DNA from: Anaerolineae bacterium | GTDB taxonomy: Bacteria > Chloroflexota > Anaerolineae > Aggregatilineales > Phototrophicaceae | Reading direction: 5' to 3' | DNA length: 45,789 nt | Assembly: GCA_025454525.1 (NCBI GenBank) | Contig: JALOOG010000020.1 | Coordinates: 1-45,789, forward strand | Shown here: positions 7,278 through 16,152 of the stretch, piece by piece | Position numbering within the stretch: the stretch's first letter is position 1 | How the letters are laid out: each line of letters begins with the position of its first letter | Program-made: the position numbers and the translations under genes | Notes under the pieces: model-generated | What the model was told of the DNA's origin: nothing | The model's input: the letters and a program-made list of their open reading frames with translations, nothing else | The model's database searches: none

Positions 7278-8473
7278 GTGATTTAGAGATCATTCAACGC
7301 CTTCAGTTTAGCGACCGTAAACAAGCCCAAACCTTATTACAAGGCTTTTTAACGGAAGTTTTTCCCGATCTAGCGATCACTGAAGTGACTTTACGCCCGT
7401 TAGCAACCTCGTTAAACTCATTTAACGGGTTTCTTAAGTTGCAGGATCACACCGAGTTGTTCTTTAAGACTCACGTTGAACAAAACAATGTGATTGATGA
7501 ATACTATAACGCCGCCCTATTGGCCGAAGCCGGTTATCCCGTGATTCAACCGCTCTATCATTCGACTCGTGCCGGACAACAAATCCTCATTTACCCGTTG
7601 GTACATGATCCACCCGTGTTTGATCTAGCGCGTGCTTTAGAGACTGATCAGGACGCGCCAATTAGCCTCAGCGAGTTATCACACGCTCAACACCGCTCGG
7701 ATGATCAACTCTTATCGCTTTACCTAAACAATTTAGCACATCGTGATGAAACCGGAAATGCGCCCATTCATCAGTTGTTTTATCACCGTTTGACCGGAGG
7801 TCGCCTAGATCACTTCTACGGGCCAGATCGTCAGATCACGTTACCCAGCGGCACCTATCCGCTTTCAGAGGTTCGGACTTGGCGTTGGACGATCAACGGA
7901 TCGCATTATCACGAAACGCTTGACCAAGTGATCAATCGTGCGATCACCTTGTTAAATCCCCAACGCCCGACTCCCACGATTATCGGGCATGGCGACGCGC
8001 ATAACGGCAATGTGTTTTACAATACCGCACAAGGCCTTGTGTACTTTGATCCCGCTTTTGCAGGCCGTCATGATCCCCTATTCGATCTCACAAAACCGCT
8101 CTTTCATAATGTATTCGCCATGTGGATGTATTTCCCGCAAGAAGAGTCCCAACGCTTAGCGATTACCATGACCCTTGACGGGGATCACTGCCGAATTGAG
8201 CATAATGACACACTTAATCCGATCCGTGAGATGTTCCTACACAGCAAAATTGAGCGCGTTTTAAAGCCTTTGTTAGCGCATTTGCCCCCTGATTCGGATC
8301 GGCGTTCGCGGTTAAAAGCGGCACTCTTTTGTTGTCCTTTTCTCACCATGAATTTAACCCTATTTCCACCCTCTATCGCGCTTTTAGGGCTTGCGATGTC
8401 TGTATACATGGGATCAGAAAGCGTCGGTCAACGCAGTCAATTAGATCATCTTTTTGATCGACTCACTTGGTAA
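7274..8473 (+). CDS. Aminoglycoside/choline-kinase-like phosphotransferase
   Basis: Small-molecule kinase of the APH/choline kinase fold, substrate unknown. The Brenner motif is GHGDAHNGN (D241 the catalytic base, N246 a metal ligand), followed by VYFDPAFAG (D259, the DFG-like Asp). A Lys in FFKTH (K65) and E76 are candidates for the N-lobe ATP-binding pair. At 399 aa it is longer than typical aminoglycoside kinases because of a C-terminal part of about 100 residues. The ATG overlaps the stop of the HisD-like gene (ATGA), so the two are translationally coupled and probably act on the same metabolite. The stop codon is only 2 bases from the stop of the convergent SH3 gene. Nothing here points to antibiotic resistance. 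Confidence 0.7.
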   Translation: MSDLEIIQRLQFSDRKQAQTLLQGFLTEVFPDLAITEVTLRPLATSLNSFNGFLKLQDHTELFFKTHVEQNNVIDEYYNAALLAEAGYPVIQPLYHSTRAGQQILIYPLVHDPPVFDLARALETDQDAPISLSELSHAQHRSDDQLLSLYLNNLAHRDETGNAPIHQLFYHRLTGGRLDHFYGPDRQITLPSGTYPLSEVRTWRWTINGSHYHETLDQVINRAITLLNPQRPTPTIIGHGDAHNGNVFYNTAQGLVYFDPAFAGRHDPLFDLTKPLFHNVFAMWMYFPQEESQRLAITMTLDGDHCRIEHNDTLNPIREMFLHSKIERVLKPLLAHLPPDSDRRSRLKAALFCCPFLTMNLTLFPPSIALLGLAMSVYMGSESVGQRSQLDHLFDRLTW

Positions 8474-8475
8474 GG

Positions 8476-9252
8476 TCATCGTCGTAGCGCTCCGATCAAT
8501 AATCCTAGCACCCCTAAACCACCGAGGACGAGAATCGGCGTAATCGGTGGTGGAGCGCTTGTCAGATCCACGATCGTTTGTTCTTCTAATGTCCCCGTCG
8601 GTGTAATCAACAGCGCGATCCCCGGCGGATACGTAAATGTTGGCATGGCAGTTCTGGGTAATGCCGGATCGATCGCCGTCCCATCTCCCACGGCCACCGG
8701 CCCGACCAATTCACGAGTATCGGCGGTTAAGGTGAGGATAGCGCCGGGTGTCTGTAGCAAAATTTGCGCGGTCTCTGTACCTTCAACATCAAGCGGTGCT
8801 AATGTCGCTTGTGGGAGCTGACTTAGATCAGGTATCAGTATGAGATCGCCCGTTACTTCAACCAATTCCTCAAACACCCATGCCACACCTCCAGGCGCAT
8901 CTTCATATTGGATCTGAAACCAACGGAAGTAACGCCCGGTGACAATATATTGGGTTCCGGCACGAATCGTCCCAATGATCGCGCCGACCTCAATATCCGG
9001 TTGATCACGAATATTGACATCTCCAGCCTCAGCCCGCGCTTGTAATTGAGCATTCGCCCGAATTTCCGGCGTATTTGTCGGTTGTAAACCCACAGTGGGC
9101 GTGGGGGTAAACGTTGCCGTGTTAATCTGGACTTGGATCGGCGTATTTTCTTGCGCGATCGGCGTAGTCGGAAGATCTTCTTGCGCCTTTACCCGAAACT
9201 CACCCACACTTAAGGCGAATATCAGCACCAGCAATAATAACCATCTTTGCAT
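8476..9252 (-). CDS. Membrane-anchored SH3-domain protein
   Basis: Envelope protein of 258 aa, no enzyme motif. It has a signal peptide (MQRWLLLLVLIFALSVGEF...), a Thr/Pro-rich linker, a bacterial SH3-type beta-barrel at about residues 70-137 (GDVNIRDQP start, GVAWVFEELVEV end) and a C-terminal membrane helix (ILVLGGLGVLGLLIGAL) followed by RR. Such SH3 domains bind peptidoglycan or peptides. ATG 9252 lies 4 bases after the stop of the LysM/M23 gene and has AAGG upstream; an earlier in-frame start at 9318 would put 22 extra residues before the signal peptide and overlap the upstream gene. Likely role: cell-wall partner of the upstream endopeptidase (inference). Confidence 0.75.
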   Translation of the reverse strand: MQRWLLLLVLIFALSVGEFRVKAQEDLPTTPIAQENTPIQVQINTATFTPTPTVGLQPTNTPEIRANAQLQARAEAGDVNIRDQPDIEVGAIIGTIRAGTQYIVTGRYFRWFQIQYEDAPGGVAWVFEELVEVTGDLILIPDLSQLPQATLAPLDVEGTETAQILLQTPGAILTLTADTRELVGPVAVGDGTAIDPALPRTAMPTFTYPPGIALLITPTGTLEEQTIVDLTSAPPPITPILVLGGLGVLGLLIGALRR

Positions 9253-9256
9253 TGTT

Positions 9257-10843
9257 TTACCTTGAAATTCGATTGTTCGGAGCAGTGCGTCCCTGTTCGG
9301 CGACGCGCCGATCTCCATTGCGTTCTAAATAGCCTTGATACTCTTGACCCCGTAACCCGATCACTTTCCACCCGTCCATCGTAAAAGTTGGGACTTGAAC
9401 ACGGCAAACGTAACAGTTAGCGGGCAACCATTCACCATTATAGCGCCGCCCGATGTGAAGATGTGTTGCTGTTGAGAATCCCCCTTCACACGCCGCCCGT
9501 CCAATGCGATCCCCCGCTTGTACGATCCCGCCTGTTCCAATCCGGCCATCGCTTGCAACATGCAAATACAAGATCGTCCATCCTGTGGCTTCATGACCAT
9601 CTTGATCAAGATCCAACACCACCACGCCACCACCACTCCGAACAATGCTCCCCGATGCGACCGCTGTCACCCAATAATCAGAGGTATAACAAGCGATTGA
9701 GGTTCGCTCATCCGGAGGTGCAAAATCCACCGCTCCCCATGCGCTCCCATTGCCCCATCCACCGTGCGCCCCACCTGTGAAAAACCAAGTATCACCGCTT
9801 TCAAAGGGTAAGGTTAGCTCTGGTTGTGTGCCTATTCCGGCCAACGGATCGCTTAGATCCGCGGTTGGGCTACCAAAATAGCGTTGATATGTCAGATAAA
9901 ACCCGTTTTCGCTCACATCATATCCCCAACGTGCGTAATCATTTTTGAGGTGTAAAAAGTGTTGTACACCCACACTGGCCGCGTTAAGCCCACGCGCAAA
10001 GGTCAACCGTTCCCCAGTATCAAATTCCAGCACCGACCATCCATCATACTTCCAACCGTAATAACCGCGATTCAATTCATTGGCCGTCCACGCCAATTGA
10101 CGATACAACCCATCGCGATCGATCCGTTCAGAATTTTCTTTTGAGATCATCGGATTCGTCTTAAGCAGATCATCGGGATCGGGATTGCTCAACCAGCCGG
10201 CCCGATATTCCAACAACGCCAGTAAGACTCGTGGATCGACGCTAAATTCTTTGGAAACCCGCTCAACCACTTGCGCCGAACTCAAAAATTCATTTAACCC
10301 GCTTCCATCCGCTTGTCGGGTGATCACCCGATCGATCGCAACCCGGATATACCCCGGTTGAGCCGCGATAAATCCGGCAATGTCAAATTGACTCGCGTCC
10401 AGATCGCGGATCAATTGTGCATCCGCTAAGATCATCAATGGTGGGGTTTCTTGATCCGGCGGCGGTGGAATTTGTAGCACTTGGCCGACGGTTAAAATAT
10501 TAGGGTTTTCGATCCCATTAAGCGCCATCAACTGTTCCACGGTGGTATTGTACTGTACCGCGATCCCCGTCAAGGTTTCACCTGCTACAACCGTATGTGT
10601 TCCTGTGGAGATCACCACCGATGTTGAGGTGGGGTCAGGCGTGCGATTTGCCTCCACTGTAGGCGGAGTTAAGATCAATGTCGGGGTGATGATTCCCTGA
10701 CTCACTTCCATTTGTGCTGAAGTTTCGACGTAGGTCGCGGTGACGTAGATCACTTGTGCCTCTGGGTTAAGTGAACACGCCGTTAAACTCATCCAGAGCC
10801 ATCCACATAAGAGGATTTTAAGCTTATCAGGTATCTGGGACAT
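9257..10843 (-). CDS. LysM and M23-peptidase lipoprotein (cell-wall hydrolase)
   Basis: Secreted, lipid-anchored peptidoglycan endopeptidase. The lipobox is LTAC (C23). A LysM carbohydrate-binding domain covers residues 82-126 (THTVVAGETLTGIAVQYN...). The central part, about 185-325, is helical and recalls lysozyme-like folds (FSVDPRVLLALLEYRAGW), but I see no certain catalytic residue. The C-terminal part has the M23 metal site: H360 and D373 in AHGGWGNGSAWGAVDF, H428 in LYLHVA, and H461/H463 in THLHIG, so it is probably active. Cysteines at 385, 452, 477 and 480 could form disulfides. 528 aa, transcribed together with the SH3 gene. It would act in cell-wall remodelling or cell separation. 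Confidence 0.85.
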   Translation of the reverse strand: MSQIPDKLKILLCGWLWMSLTACSLNPEAQVIYVTATYVETSAQMEVSQGIITPTLILTPPTVEANRTPDPTSTSVVISTGTHTVVAGETLTGIAVQYNTTVEQLMALNGIENPNILTVGQVLQIPPPPDQETPPLMILADAQLIRDLDASQFDIAGFIAAQPGYIRVAIDRVITRQADGSGLNEFLSSAQVVERVSKEFSVDPRVLLALLEYRAGWLSNPDPDDLLKTNPMISKENSERIDRDGLYRQLAWTANELNRGYYGWKYDGWSVLEFDTGERLTFARGLNAASVGVQHFLHLKNDYARWGYDVSENGFYLTYQRYFGSPTADLSDPLAGIGTQPELTLPFESGDTWFFTGGAHGGWGNGSAWGAVDFAPPDERTSIACYTSDYWVTAVASGSIVRSGGGVVVLDLDQDGHEATGWTILYLHVASDGRIGTGGIVQAGDRIGRAACEGGFSTATHLHIGRRYNGEWLPANCYVCRVQVPTFTMDGWKVIGLRGQEYQGYLERNGDRRVAEQGRTAPNNRISR

Positions 10844-10934
10844 GGTACCAATTCGTTTCTATCTGCTTCAGACAGATCAAACATTAGCGGACGCGGATGA
10901 ACTGTGTCAAGATGTTTCTAACTGATCGGTTGTT

Positions 10935-10943
10935 TGTTATACT
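10935..10943 (+). promoter_or_regulatory. Extended -10 promoter of the SCP2 gene
   Basis: TG-T-TATACT (10935-10943) is an extended -10 element about 55 bases before the SCP2 start codon; no good -35 box stands 17 bases upstream. Confidence 0.45.
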
Positions 10944-10998
10944 AACGAGGAAGTTTACTTTTGGTTTGAGAGCTTGTAGGCGAATGGAGTGAACACCA

Positions 10999-11331
10999 AT
11001 GGCAACCAGTCAAGAAGTGGCAGCGATTTTTCCGGGGATGGTTCAAAATTTCCGCCCCGACAAAGCCGAAGGGGTCAACGCCGTAATCCAATTCGATTTA
11101 AGCGGTGATAATGGCGGCCTCTATTGGGTCGCAATCGAAGACGGCCAATGTACTACGGGAGAAGGTCAAGCAGACTCACCTCGTATGACCATCAAAGCCA
11201 AAGCTGATGATTATTTTGCGGTGGCGACCGGGCAAGCGAATGTGATGCAATCCTTTATGAGCGGAAAGATCAAAGTCCAAGGTGATATGAGCCTTGCGAT
11301 GAAAATGGCCAGCTTTTTCGGCGTGGGCTAA
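10999..11331 (+). CDS. SCP2 sterol-binding-domain protein
   Basis: Stand-alone SCP2 domain of 110 aa, a small cytoplasmic protein with a hydrophobic pocket for fatty acyl-CoA or other lipids. The typical layout is present: FRPDKAEGVNAVIQFDLSG at the start, GLYWVAIEDGQC in the sheet, and the final ATGQANVMQSFMSGKIKVQGD, which is the most conserved part of the family. It starts at ATG with GGAG nine bases upstream, has its own promoter and is closed by a terminator, so it is a single-gene unit. The bound lipid is unknown. No neighbouring gene gives a clue. Confidence 0.88.
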   Translation: MATSQEVAAIFPGMVQNFRPDKAEGVNAVIQFDLSGDNGGLYWVAIEDGQCTTGEGQADSPRMTIKAKADDYFAVATGQANVMQSFMSGKIKVQGDMSLAMKMASFFGVG

Positions 11332-11342
11332 TCCCAAAGTCA

Positions 11343-11369
11343 AAGGCAGGATCATGTTGATCCTGCCTT
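11343..11369 (+). terminator. Hairpin terminator after the SCP2 gene
   Basis: Perfect 12-bp stem (11343-11354 with 11358-11369) and a 3-base loop, 12 bases after the stop. The T-tail is short (TT, then GTCATTT). Confidence 0.75.
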
Positions 11370-11409
11370 GTCATTTCCCAGTAATCTTAGAATGGAGATA
11401 AATACTCTC

Positions 11410-11475
11410 ATCTTACGCAGGCCAGTTCCCACCCTATGTATGGGAGGGCTAGGGTGGGGTTGTACACAAGAAACT
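11410..11475. repeat. Dispersed GC-rich repeat, copy A
   Basis: One of four related elements. It shares gcaggccagttccc, gagggctagggtgggg and the right flank caagaaact with the copy at 37179-37245. Its left palindrome arm is shortened compared with the copy at 27710. It lies between the convergent SCP2 and HEAT genes. Confidence 0.65.
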
Positions 11476-11496
11476 ATCCTGTCCTACCTACTTCTC

Positions 11497-12465
11497 TTAC
11501 TTTACATCTTGCCAATCGAACAAACCACTGCCCGCTAAACTGGCATTACCCAATGCTTCTTCGATCGCTTCAATCATCTCTTGATCATCGTTTTCTTCCG
11601 CGACTTCCAGCATCGCTTCTAAGGCTCGCATCGCTTCACGACCGCCGATCTCACCCAACGACCAGATCGCTACCGCGGCGATCTCATCATCGTCTTCGAT
11701 CAACAATTGTGCTAATTTCGGCACAGCTTCGATCAATTCGAGTTCACCGGCCGCTCGCGCCGCCTCATATCGCATCGCCGCTTGATCACTATCGATTTCT
11801 TTTAAGACAATCTCGCTCCATTGTTCATCATATGTCCGTCCCATCGCAAACACGGCGCTGACTTTCATCCGTTCTTCGTCGCTTCGATACGCTTGACGGA
11901 TCGCTCCCGGTACGATCTCATGGCCACAATTAGCGATCGCTTCTAAAGCACGCCGACGCACATCCAGATCCAATTGTTCATTTTTCCACAATTGGATCGC
12001 GATTTTTTGCGCTTTCACAGCCTCGTTTTCATCCAGATCGCCCAGTTCGCCCATCAAGATAAACCGGCCCAATGCGCTCACCGCCGCCGCTTGTACTTCG
12101 ATTGCAGGGTCTTGTTGGGCCATGACCATCAAACGCCTCATCAAGGGTATCGACTCATCCGACCACAACGTATCAATGCCTGCGATCCGTACTTCCGGGG
12201 TTGGATCATCCAACAGCATCATCCCGATCCCCTGATAATCCATCTCATAATCGGACTCGCTGATCTCCGCGATTTGACGGGCCAATTTTTCGCGATAATC
12301 CGTGTCCAATGTTTGCCATACCGCTTTCATTTGTGCGACTTCGCGTGCATTGAGATCCGACAACCCATAAAAAATCTTAGCAAACGGTTTACCGCCGGCC
12401 GCTCCTTCTTCTAGGGCCGCGATCGTCGTTTTTAGATCGGGTTTAGTCGGTGTTTCGTTGTTCAT
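11497..12465 (-). CDS. HEAT-repeat protein
   Basis: Cytoplasmic alpha-solenoid of 322 aa without signal peptide or enzyme motif. From about residue 80 to 315 it is a run of helical pairs of HEAT/PBS-lyase type, e.g. DPTPEVRIAGIDTLW, DPAIEVQAAAVSALGRF, LDVRRRALEAIANCG, DQAAMRYEAARAAGELELI and DDDEIAAVAIWSLGEIGG. Such scaffolds bind proteins. The sequence is very acidic. It starts at ATG 12465 with GAGAGGA ten bases upstream, 18 bases after the stop of the RseP-like gene, so the two are probably one operon, and it may help or sense the protease (inference). Confidence 0.82.
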   Translation of the reverse strand: MNNETPTKPDLKTTIAALEEGAAGGKPFAKIFYGLSDLNAREVAQMKAVWQTLDTDYREKLARQIAEISESDYEMDYQGIGMMLLDDPTPEVRIAGIDTLWSDESIPLMRRLMVMAQQDPAIEVQAAAVSALGRFILMGELGDLDENEAVKAQKIAIQLWKNEQLDLDVRRRALEAIANCGHEIVPGAIRQAYRSDEERMKVSAVFAMGRTYDEQWSEIVLKEIDSDQAAMRYEAARAAGELELIEAVPKLAQLLIEDDDEIAAVAIWSLGEIGGREAMRALEAMLEVAEENDDQEMIEAIEEALGNASLAGSGLFDWQDVK

Positions 12466-12483
12466 TCTGATTGTTCCTCTCCA

Positions 12484-14031
12484 TTACGGGAGTAAATTGG
12501 TGATCGGGTTGATAATATCGTTTAAAATCACCAAAATTCCTAAGGACAGTAAAAACGCTAACCCTACCAAGTGGATCAATCCTTCACGTTCGGGCGGCAA
12601 CGGTTTTCCGCGGATCATCTCAATGATCACAAACAAGATCCGTCCGCCATCCAACGCCGGAATCGGCAACAAATTTGTGACCCCTAATGCAATACTGATC
12701 AACGCGATAAAATTCAGGATTAGCGTAGGACGGTTTTCCTCAATACTCTCTTGTAGGAACTCCCCGCCCAATTGACTAACACCAACCACACTCACCACTC
12801 GGTTTTCTTCAGGTTGCGTCTCTTGGCGCAACAACCTGACCGGAAATTCCGCAATCGTGGTCAAAATTTCACGGGTTTCATTAAACCCATAAGCGATCGC
12901 ACTTCCCAACGGTTGCGGCACATAATCTTGTTGCGGCGGACCTTCCACATACCGCACATCCAACCCTTGATAGTAGGGTTGTAATCCGATCCCTAACCGA
13001 CCTGTGCCTTGTGGAGGATCAATGCGCGGTGTAATCATCAATTCAACCGTTTGTTCACCGCGCAAGACCACGATCGGCTGTTCCTGCCCCTGATATTCCC
13101 GCGTCAATTGTTGTAAAGTGGCGAACGCATCTTCCGTTATCGTGAGGTCTTGTCCTGCGAATTGCACTACCACATCTTCCGGTTGAATCCCTGCCAACGC
13201 GGCCGGTGAATTTTCCTGAATACTTGTCACAGGGAGCAATGAAGCCGCATTCGCCAACGTTAGGGCGATTTCCTCAGTAGGTGTAAAGGTGAGTGTGATC
13301 GGATCATCAATATCCTCTCGACGCACCGTCACCGTAACTTCTTTCCCCGAAAATGTGACTAATTGACGGAAAAATTCGCGACTACTCTCGAATTTCACCC
13401 CGTTCAACGTCTCAATAAAATCACCCGTCTGTAAGCCATAGGTAGCCAAAGGGGAATTAGGTTCAATTAACGCAAATCCTACCCGTGATCCGCTCTCTTG
13501 AGGGATTCCGATCAACGCCACAATGATAAACAGAATCAGCGCCGAAATGAAATTTGCCACCGCCCCTGCCACCATGAAGAAGATCCGTGCCAGCGGTCTA
13601 ACCTCATTAATTGAACGTACATTCGTGATCCCTTTGGCCGCCAATTCGTCACGTTCAGAGAGATATTCTTGGGGTTTAGAAGTTGCTTGTGTTTCCCGAT
13701 CAGCTTCACTGCTCTGTTCTGATAACTTATTAAATAGCTTTTCCCGATCCCGTTCCGTTTCTTCTTGACTCAAGGGACGGATCAAATCCTCACCCAACGG
13801 GCGCACAAATCCGCCCAATGGCAACCAATTAAGCGTGAAATCGGTTTCTCCCCACGAAAATAACTTCACGACTCGCGGTGGAAACCCGACTCCGAACTCT
13901 AACACCGTAATCCCGACCATTTTGGCCGCTAACAAGTGTCCAAATTCATGGATGATGACCGCGGGAATCAAGACGATCGCAAATGCCAAGAGCGACGAGA
14001 GTAAATCATTGTTGATTAGAAAGTCTAACAT
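12484..14031 (-). CDS. rseP: RseP-like site-2 zinc metalloprotease with two PDZ domains
   Basis: Intramembrane protease of family M50, which cuts membrane-spanning segments, for example of anti-sigma factors. The zinc motif HEFGH is at residues 28-32 in the first membrane helix; the third ligand is in NLLPIPALDGGR near the C-terminus. Two PDZ-like domains lie between (one around EPNSPLATYGLQTGDFIETL, one around QENSPAALAGIQPEDVVV). A charged insertion of about 50 residues (rich in E, R, K, S and Q) follows the conserved LPLGGFVRP loop. I start at ATG 14031 (515 aa), which puts the first helix at the N-terminus as usual; an upstream in-frame start at 14106 would add 25 non-hydrophobic residues. 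The substrate is not evident: no sigma/anti-sigma pair is in the window. Confidence 0.9.
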   Translation of the reverse strand: MLDFLINNDLLSSLLAFAIVLIPAVIIHEFGHLLAAKMVGITVLEFGVGFPPRVVKLFSWGETDFTLNWLPLGGFVRPLGEDLIRPLSQEETERDREKLFNKLSEQSSEADRETQATSKPQEYLSERDELAAKGITNVRSINEVRPLARIFFMVAGAVANFISALILFIIVALIGIPQESGSRVGFALIEPNSPLATYGLQTGDFIETLNGVKFESSREFFRQLVTFSGKEVTVTVRREDIDDPITLTFTPTEEIALTLANAASLLPVTSIQENSPAALAGIQPEDVVVQFAGQDLTITEDAFATLQQLTREYQGQEQPIVVLRGEQTVELMITPRIDPPQGTGRLGIGLQPYYQGLDVRYVEGPPQQDYVPQPLGSAIAYGFNETREILTTIAEFPVRLLRQETQPEENRVVSVVGVSQLGGEFLQESIEENRPTLILNFIALISIALGVTNLLPIPALDGGRILFVIIEMIRGKPLPPEREGLIHLVGLAFLLSLGILVILNDIINPITNLLP

Positions 14032-14165
14032 TAAACCATGCCTTAAATCTACGTCTAGGTGCGGAAAAACCGGTGAGAAAGACCCTGTTTTTAGGCGCGG
14101 GGTCATTGGCTTCTAGTCTAGTATACGAGTATTTGAATGACATCAGCAACGCACTTATCAAGCGC

Positions 14166-15134
14166 TCACGACCTAGCCCCAGCACCTACTGCCGCGAATC
14201 GCACATCTTTCACGCCGTCCAATGTGCTTAATTCTCGTTGGATCGTTTCGGCATCTCGTGCCGTACACAGACAATGCACATTTGGACCCGCGTCTAAGGT
14301 GTAGCACACTTGTAACCCGTCTGCACGCCAACGCCGCACCGCGGACATCACCGTTAACGAGGCCGGTTGCCAATAGAACAGCGCCGGACGACTGGTCATC
14401 ATCACCGCGTGCATCAGATTACTATCGCGTTCTACCACCTCCGCGAAAGTATCAAAATCATGATCTAGGATTGCCGTTTTGCAAATCTGCAACCGGTCAT
14501 CGGCACCCGCGACTCGTGCCGATTGCAGATCACTTGTATTCGCGGAGGGATGCCCTTGTTTTGATCCAACCTCTTTATGTGCGCTACTCACGATTGCGAT
14601 CACATCCACCAAATCCCAATGATCCGGCGTAGCGATGCTTTCAGCATACGAGTCTTCATGCCGATCCGCCGCGTGCCATTCGACAAACCCCGTCGGGATT
14701 GACCGAGAAGCGGATCCCGATCCTAACCGTGCGATCGTGGTCATCTCGCGTTCGCTCACCTCACTTGCACCCGCTGCCGTGAACCCTGCGACGGTTAAGG
14801 CTGCAAATGAGGAAGCCGATGACGCGATCCCCGCCCCCATTGGGAAATTGTTTTCCGAGTCCACTTGGGCGTAACTCGTTAAGTTCAATCGTTTACGGAT
14901 CGCGTCTAAATGTTGCGATACCCGCATCAGCGGTTCACCCGTTTGATCTTGTCCGTTCAAAATCAAATGATCTTGTTTAAGCGTATCATCCCAGTGGACA
15001 GTCGTGCGCGTAAAGACCCCATTGAGGTTCATACTAAGTGAAGAATTGGACGGCAATCGCAACGTTTCATCGCGATTCCCCCAATATTTGATAAAAGCGA
15101 TGTTTGAATTTGCGTAGGCGGTAGCGTGCATCAT
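14166..15134 (-). CDS. mvaD: Phosphomevalonate/diphosphomevalonate decarboxylase (GHMP family)
   Basis: ATP-dependent decarboxylase giving isopentenyl phosphate (from phosphomevalonate) or IPP (from the diphosphate). GHMP fold with AYANSNIAFIKYWGNRDE at the start, the ATP loop MGAGIASSASSF, GSGSASRSIPTGFVEW (R144) and the catalytic Asp in CYTLDAGPN (D281). K16 matches yeast Lys18, but the position of yeast Lys22, near the terminal phosphate, is Asn20 (KYWGN instead of KYWGK). This, and the isopentenyl phosphate kinase nearby, favour phosphomevalonate as the substrate, as shown for Roseiflexus. ATGs at 15134 and 15131 are both usable. It is divergent from the ubiA-mvk-ipk operon. The symbol marks the family. 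Confidence 0.85.
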   Translation of the reverse strand: MMHATAYANSNIAFIKYWGNRDETLRLPSNSSLSMNLNGVFTRTTVHWDDTLKQDHLILNGQDQTGEPLMRVSQHLDAIRKRLNLTSYAQVDSENNFPMGAGIASSASSFAALTVAGFTAAGASEVSEREMTTIARLGSGSASRSIPTGFVEWHAADRHEDSYAESIATPDHWDLVDVIAIVSSAHKEVGSKQGHPSANTSDLQSARVAGADDRLQICKTAILDHDFDTFAEVVERDSNLMHAVMMTSRPALFYWQPASLTVMSAVRRWRADGLQVCYTLDAGPNVHCLCTARDAETIQRELSTLDGVKDVRFAAVGAGARS

Positions 15135-15179
15135 GTTTTTGTCTTTTGTCTTTCAATCGATTCTGCCAAACGCTAAGGA

Positions 15180-15207
15180 TTGTACCTTAAAACACATCGG
15201 ATATAAT
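15180..15207 (+). promoter_or_regulatory. Promoter of the ubiA-mvk-ipk operon
   Basis: TTGTAC (15180-15185), 16 bases, then the consensus TATAAT (15202-15207), about 40 bases before the ubiA start. Confidence 0.6.
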
Positions 15208-15247
15208 CGGTTATTTAAGACCACTTCAATCGATCTGGAGTCTCTCA

Positions 15248-16132
15248 TTGCGCGCACTTCTTGGGCTTTTGCGAACCATGCGGCCCAAACAATGGACAAA
15301 AAATCTGTTGTTTGTTTTTCCCGCGATTATTTTTGATGGGCAGCTTTTTAATCCGAACGCTTTTGGACGGGTTTTTCTCAGTTTTCTTCTGCTTTGTTTA
15401 GCTTCCGGCACCGTCTACATCATCAATGACCTTGTAGACATCGAAAGCGATCGCCAACACCCACGCAAGAAGAATCGCCCGTTGCCTTCGGGCCAACTTC
15501 CGATCCCATTAGCGATCGGCGCGGCGATTCTGTTTCCAATAGCGACCTTAGCCATCGCTTGGAGCTTTAGCCAACCGCTCGCTTTGATCTTGGCCTTGTA
15601 CTTGGCAATACAATTAGGTTATTCCTTTGTCTTTAAGCACCTTGCGATCATCGATGTGATGATCCTCACATCCGGTTTTGTATTACGGGTTGCGGCAGGA
15701 GTCGTTGTGATCAACGTGACCAATTTCTCTCCATGGCTCTATGTGTGTGCCGGCTTATTGGCGTTGATGTTAGCCGTCGGCAAACGTCGCCAAGAATTGA
15801 TCCTTTTGGGTGCAAATGCCAACAATGTTCGCAAAATTTACGAACATTACAATCTTGAGCTTTTAGATGAGATGCTCCGCATTTCGATGATCAGCACCTT
15901 GATCACCTATATCGTTTACACCATCGAAACCACCGCCCCCGCCTTACAAGGCAACAATTACGCTTTGTTAACCGTTCCATTTGTCATCTATGGTTTATTT
16001 CGTTATCTTTACCTCATCCATGTCAAAGGTGAGATCAGCCCGCCCGATGAAGTCTTGTTAAAAGATCGTCCCTTGCAACTAGCGTTGGTTTTATTCGCCT
16101 TAACCGTAGCAGTCATCATCTATGTGGTTTAG
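15248..16132 (+). CDS. UbiA-family prenyltransferase, phosphoribosyltransferase-like (DPPR synthase group)
   Basis: Membrane enzyme using a polyprenyl (di)phosphate. The first Asp-rich motif is NDLVDIESD (60-68) followed by RKKNRPLPSG, and the second region is YSFVFKHLAIIDVMILTSGFVLR. The N-terminal RPKQWTKNLLFVFPAI and the C-terminal PPDEVLLKDRPLQ are characteristic of decaprenyl-phosphate phosphoribosyltransferase-like members (mycobacterial Rv3806c group), which move a phosphoribosyl unit onto polyprenyl phosphate. About eight or nine membrane helices are visible. It starts with TTG, supported by GGAG seven bases upstream. It is the first gene before mevalonate kinase and isopentenyl phosphate kinase, so it may use their polyprenyl product. 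A quinone or heme prenyltransferase is less likely. Confidence 0.78.
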   Translation: MRALLGLLRTMRPKQWTKNLLFVFPAIIFDGQLFNPNAFGRVFLSFLLLCLASGTVYIINDLVDIESDRQHPRKKNRPLPSGQLPIPLAIGAAILFPIATLAIAWSFSQPLALILALYLAIQLGYSFVFKHLAIIDVMILTSGFVLRVAAGVVVINVTNFSPWLYVCAGLLALMLAVGKRRQELILLGANANNVRKIYEHYNLELLDEMLRISMISTLITYIVYTIETTAPALQGNNYALLTVPFVIYGLFRYLYLIHVKGEISPPDEVLLKDRPLQLALVLFALTVAVIIYVV

Positions 16133-16152
16133 CTTTAGTTTTAGGCCTGTGT

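Noticed and set aside
7274-8473. APH-fold kinase considered as an aminoglycoside resistance gene
   Set aside because: Coupled to a HisD-like dehydrogenase in a core-gene region, without mobile elements; the fold is shared by many metabolic kinases.
9463-9780. Plus-strand frames opposite the M23 peptidase gene
   Set aside because: Low-complexity His/Pro/Arg product, antisense to a gene with an intact zinc site.
11436-12414. Long plus-strand open frames of about 140 codons opposite the HEAT-repeat gene
   Set aside because: Their products are rich in His, Arg and Pro with no recognisable fold, and they mirror the codon periodicity of the real minus-strand gene.
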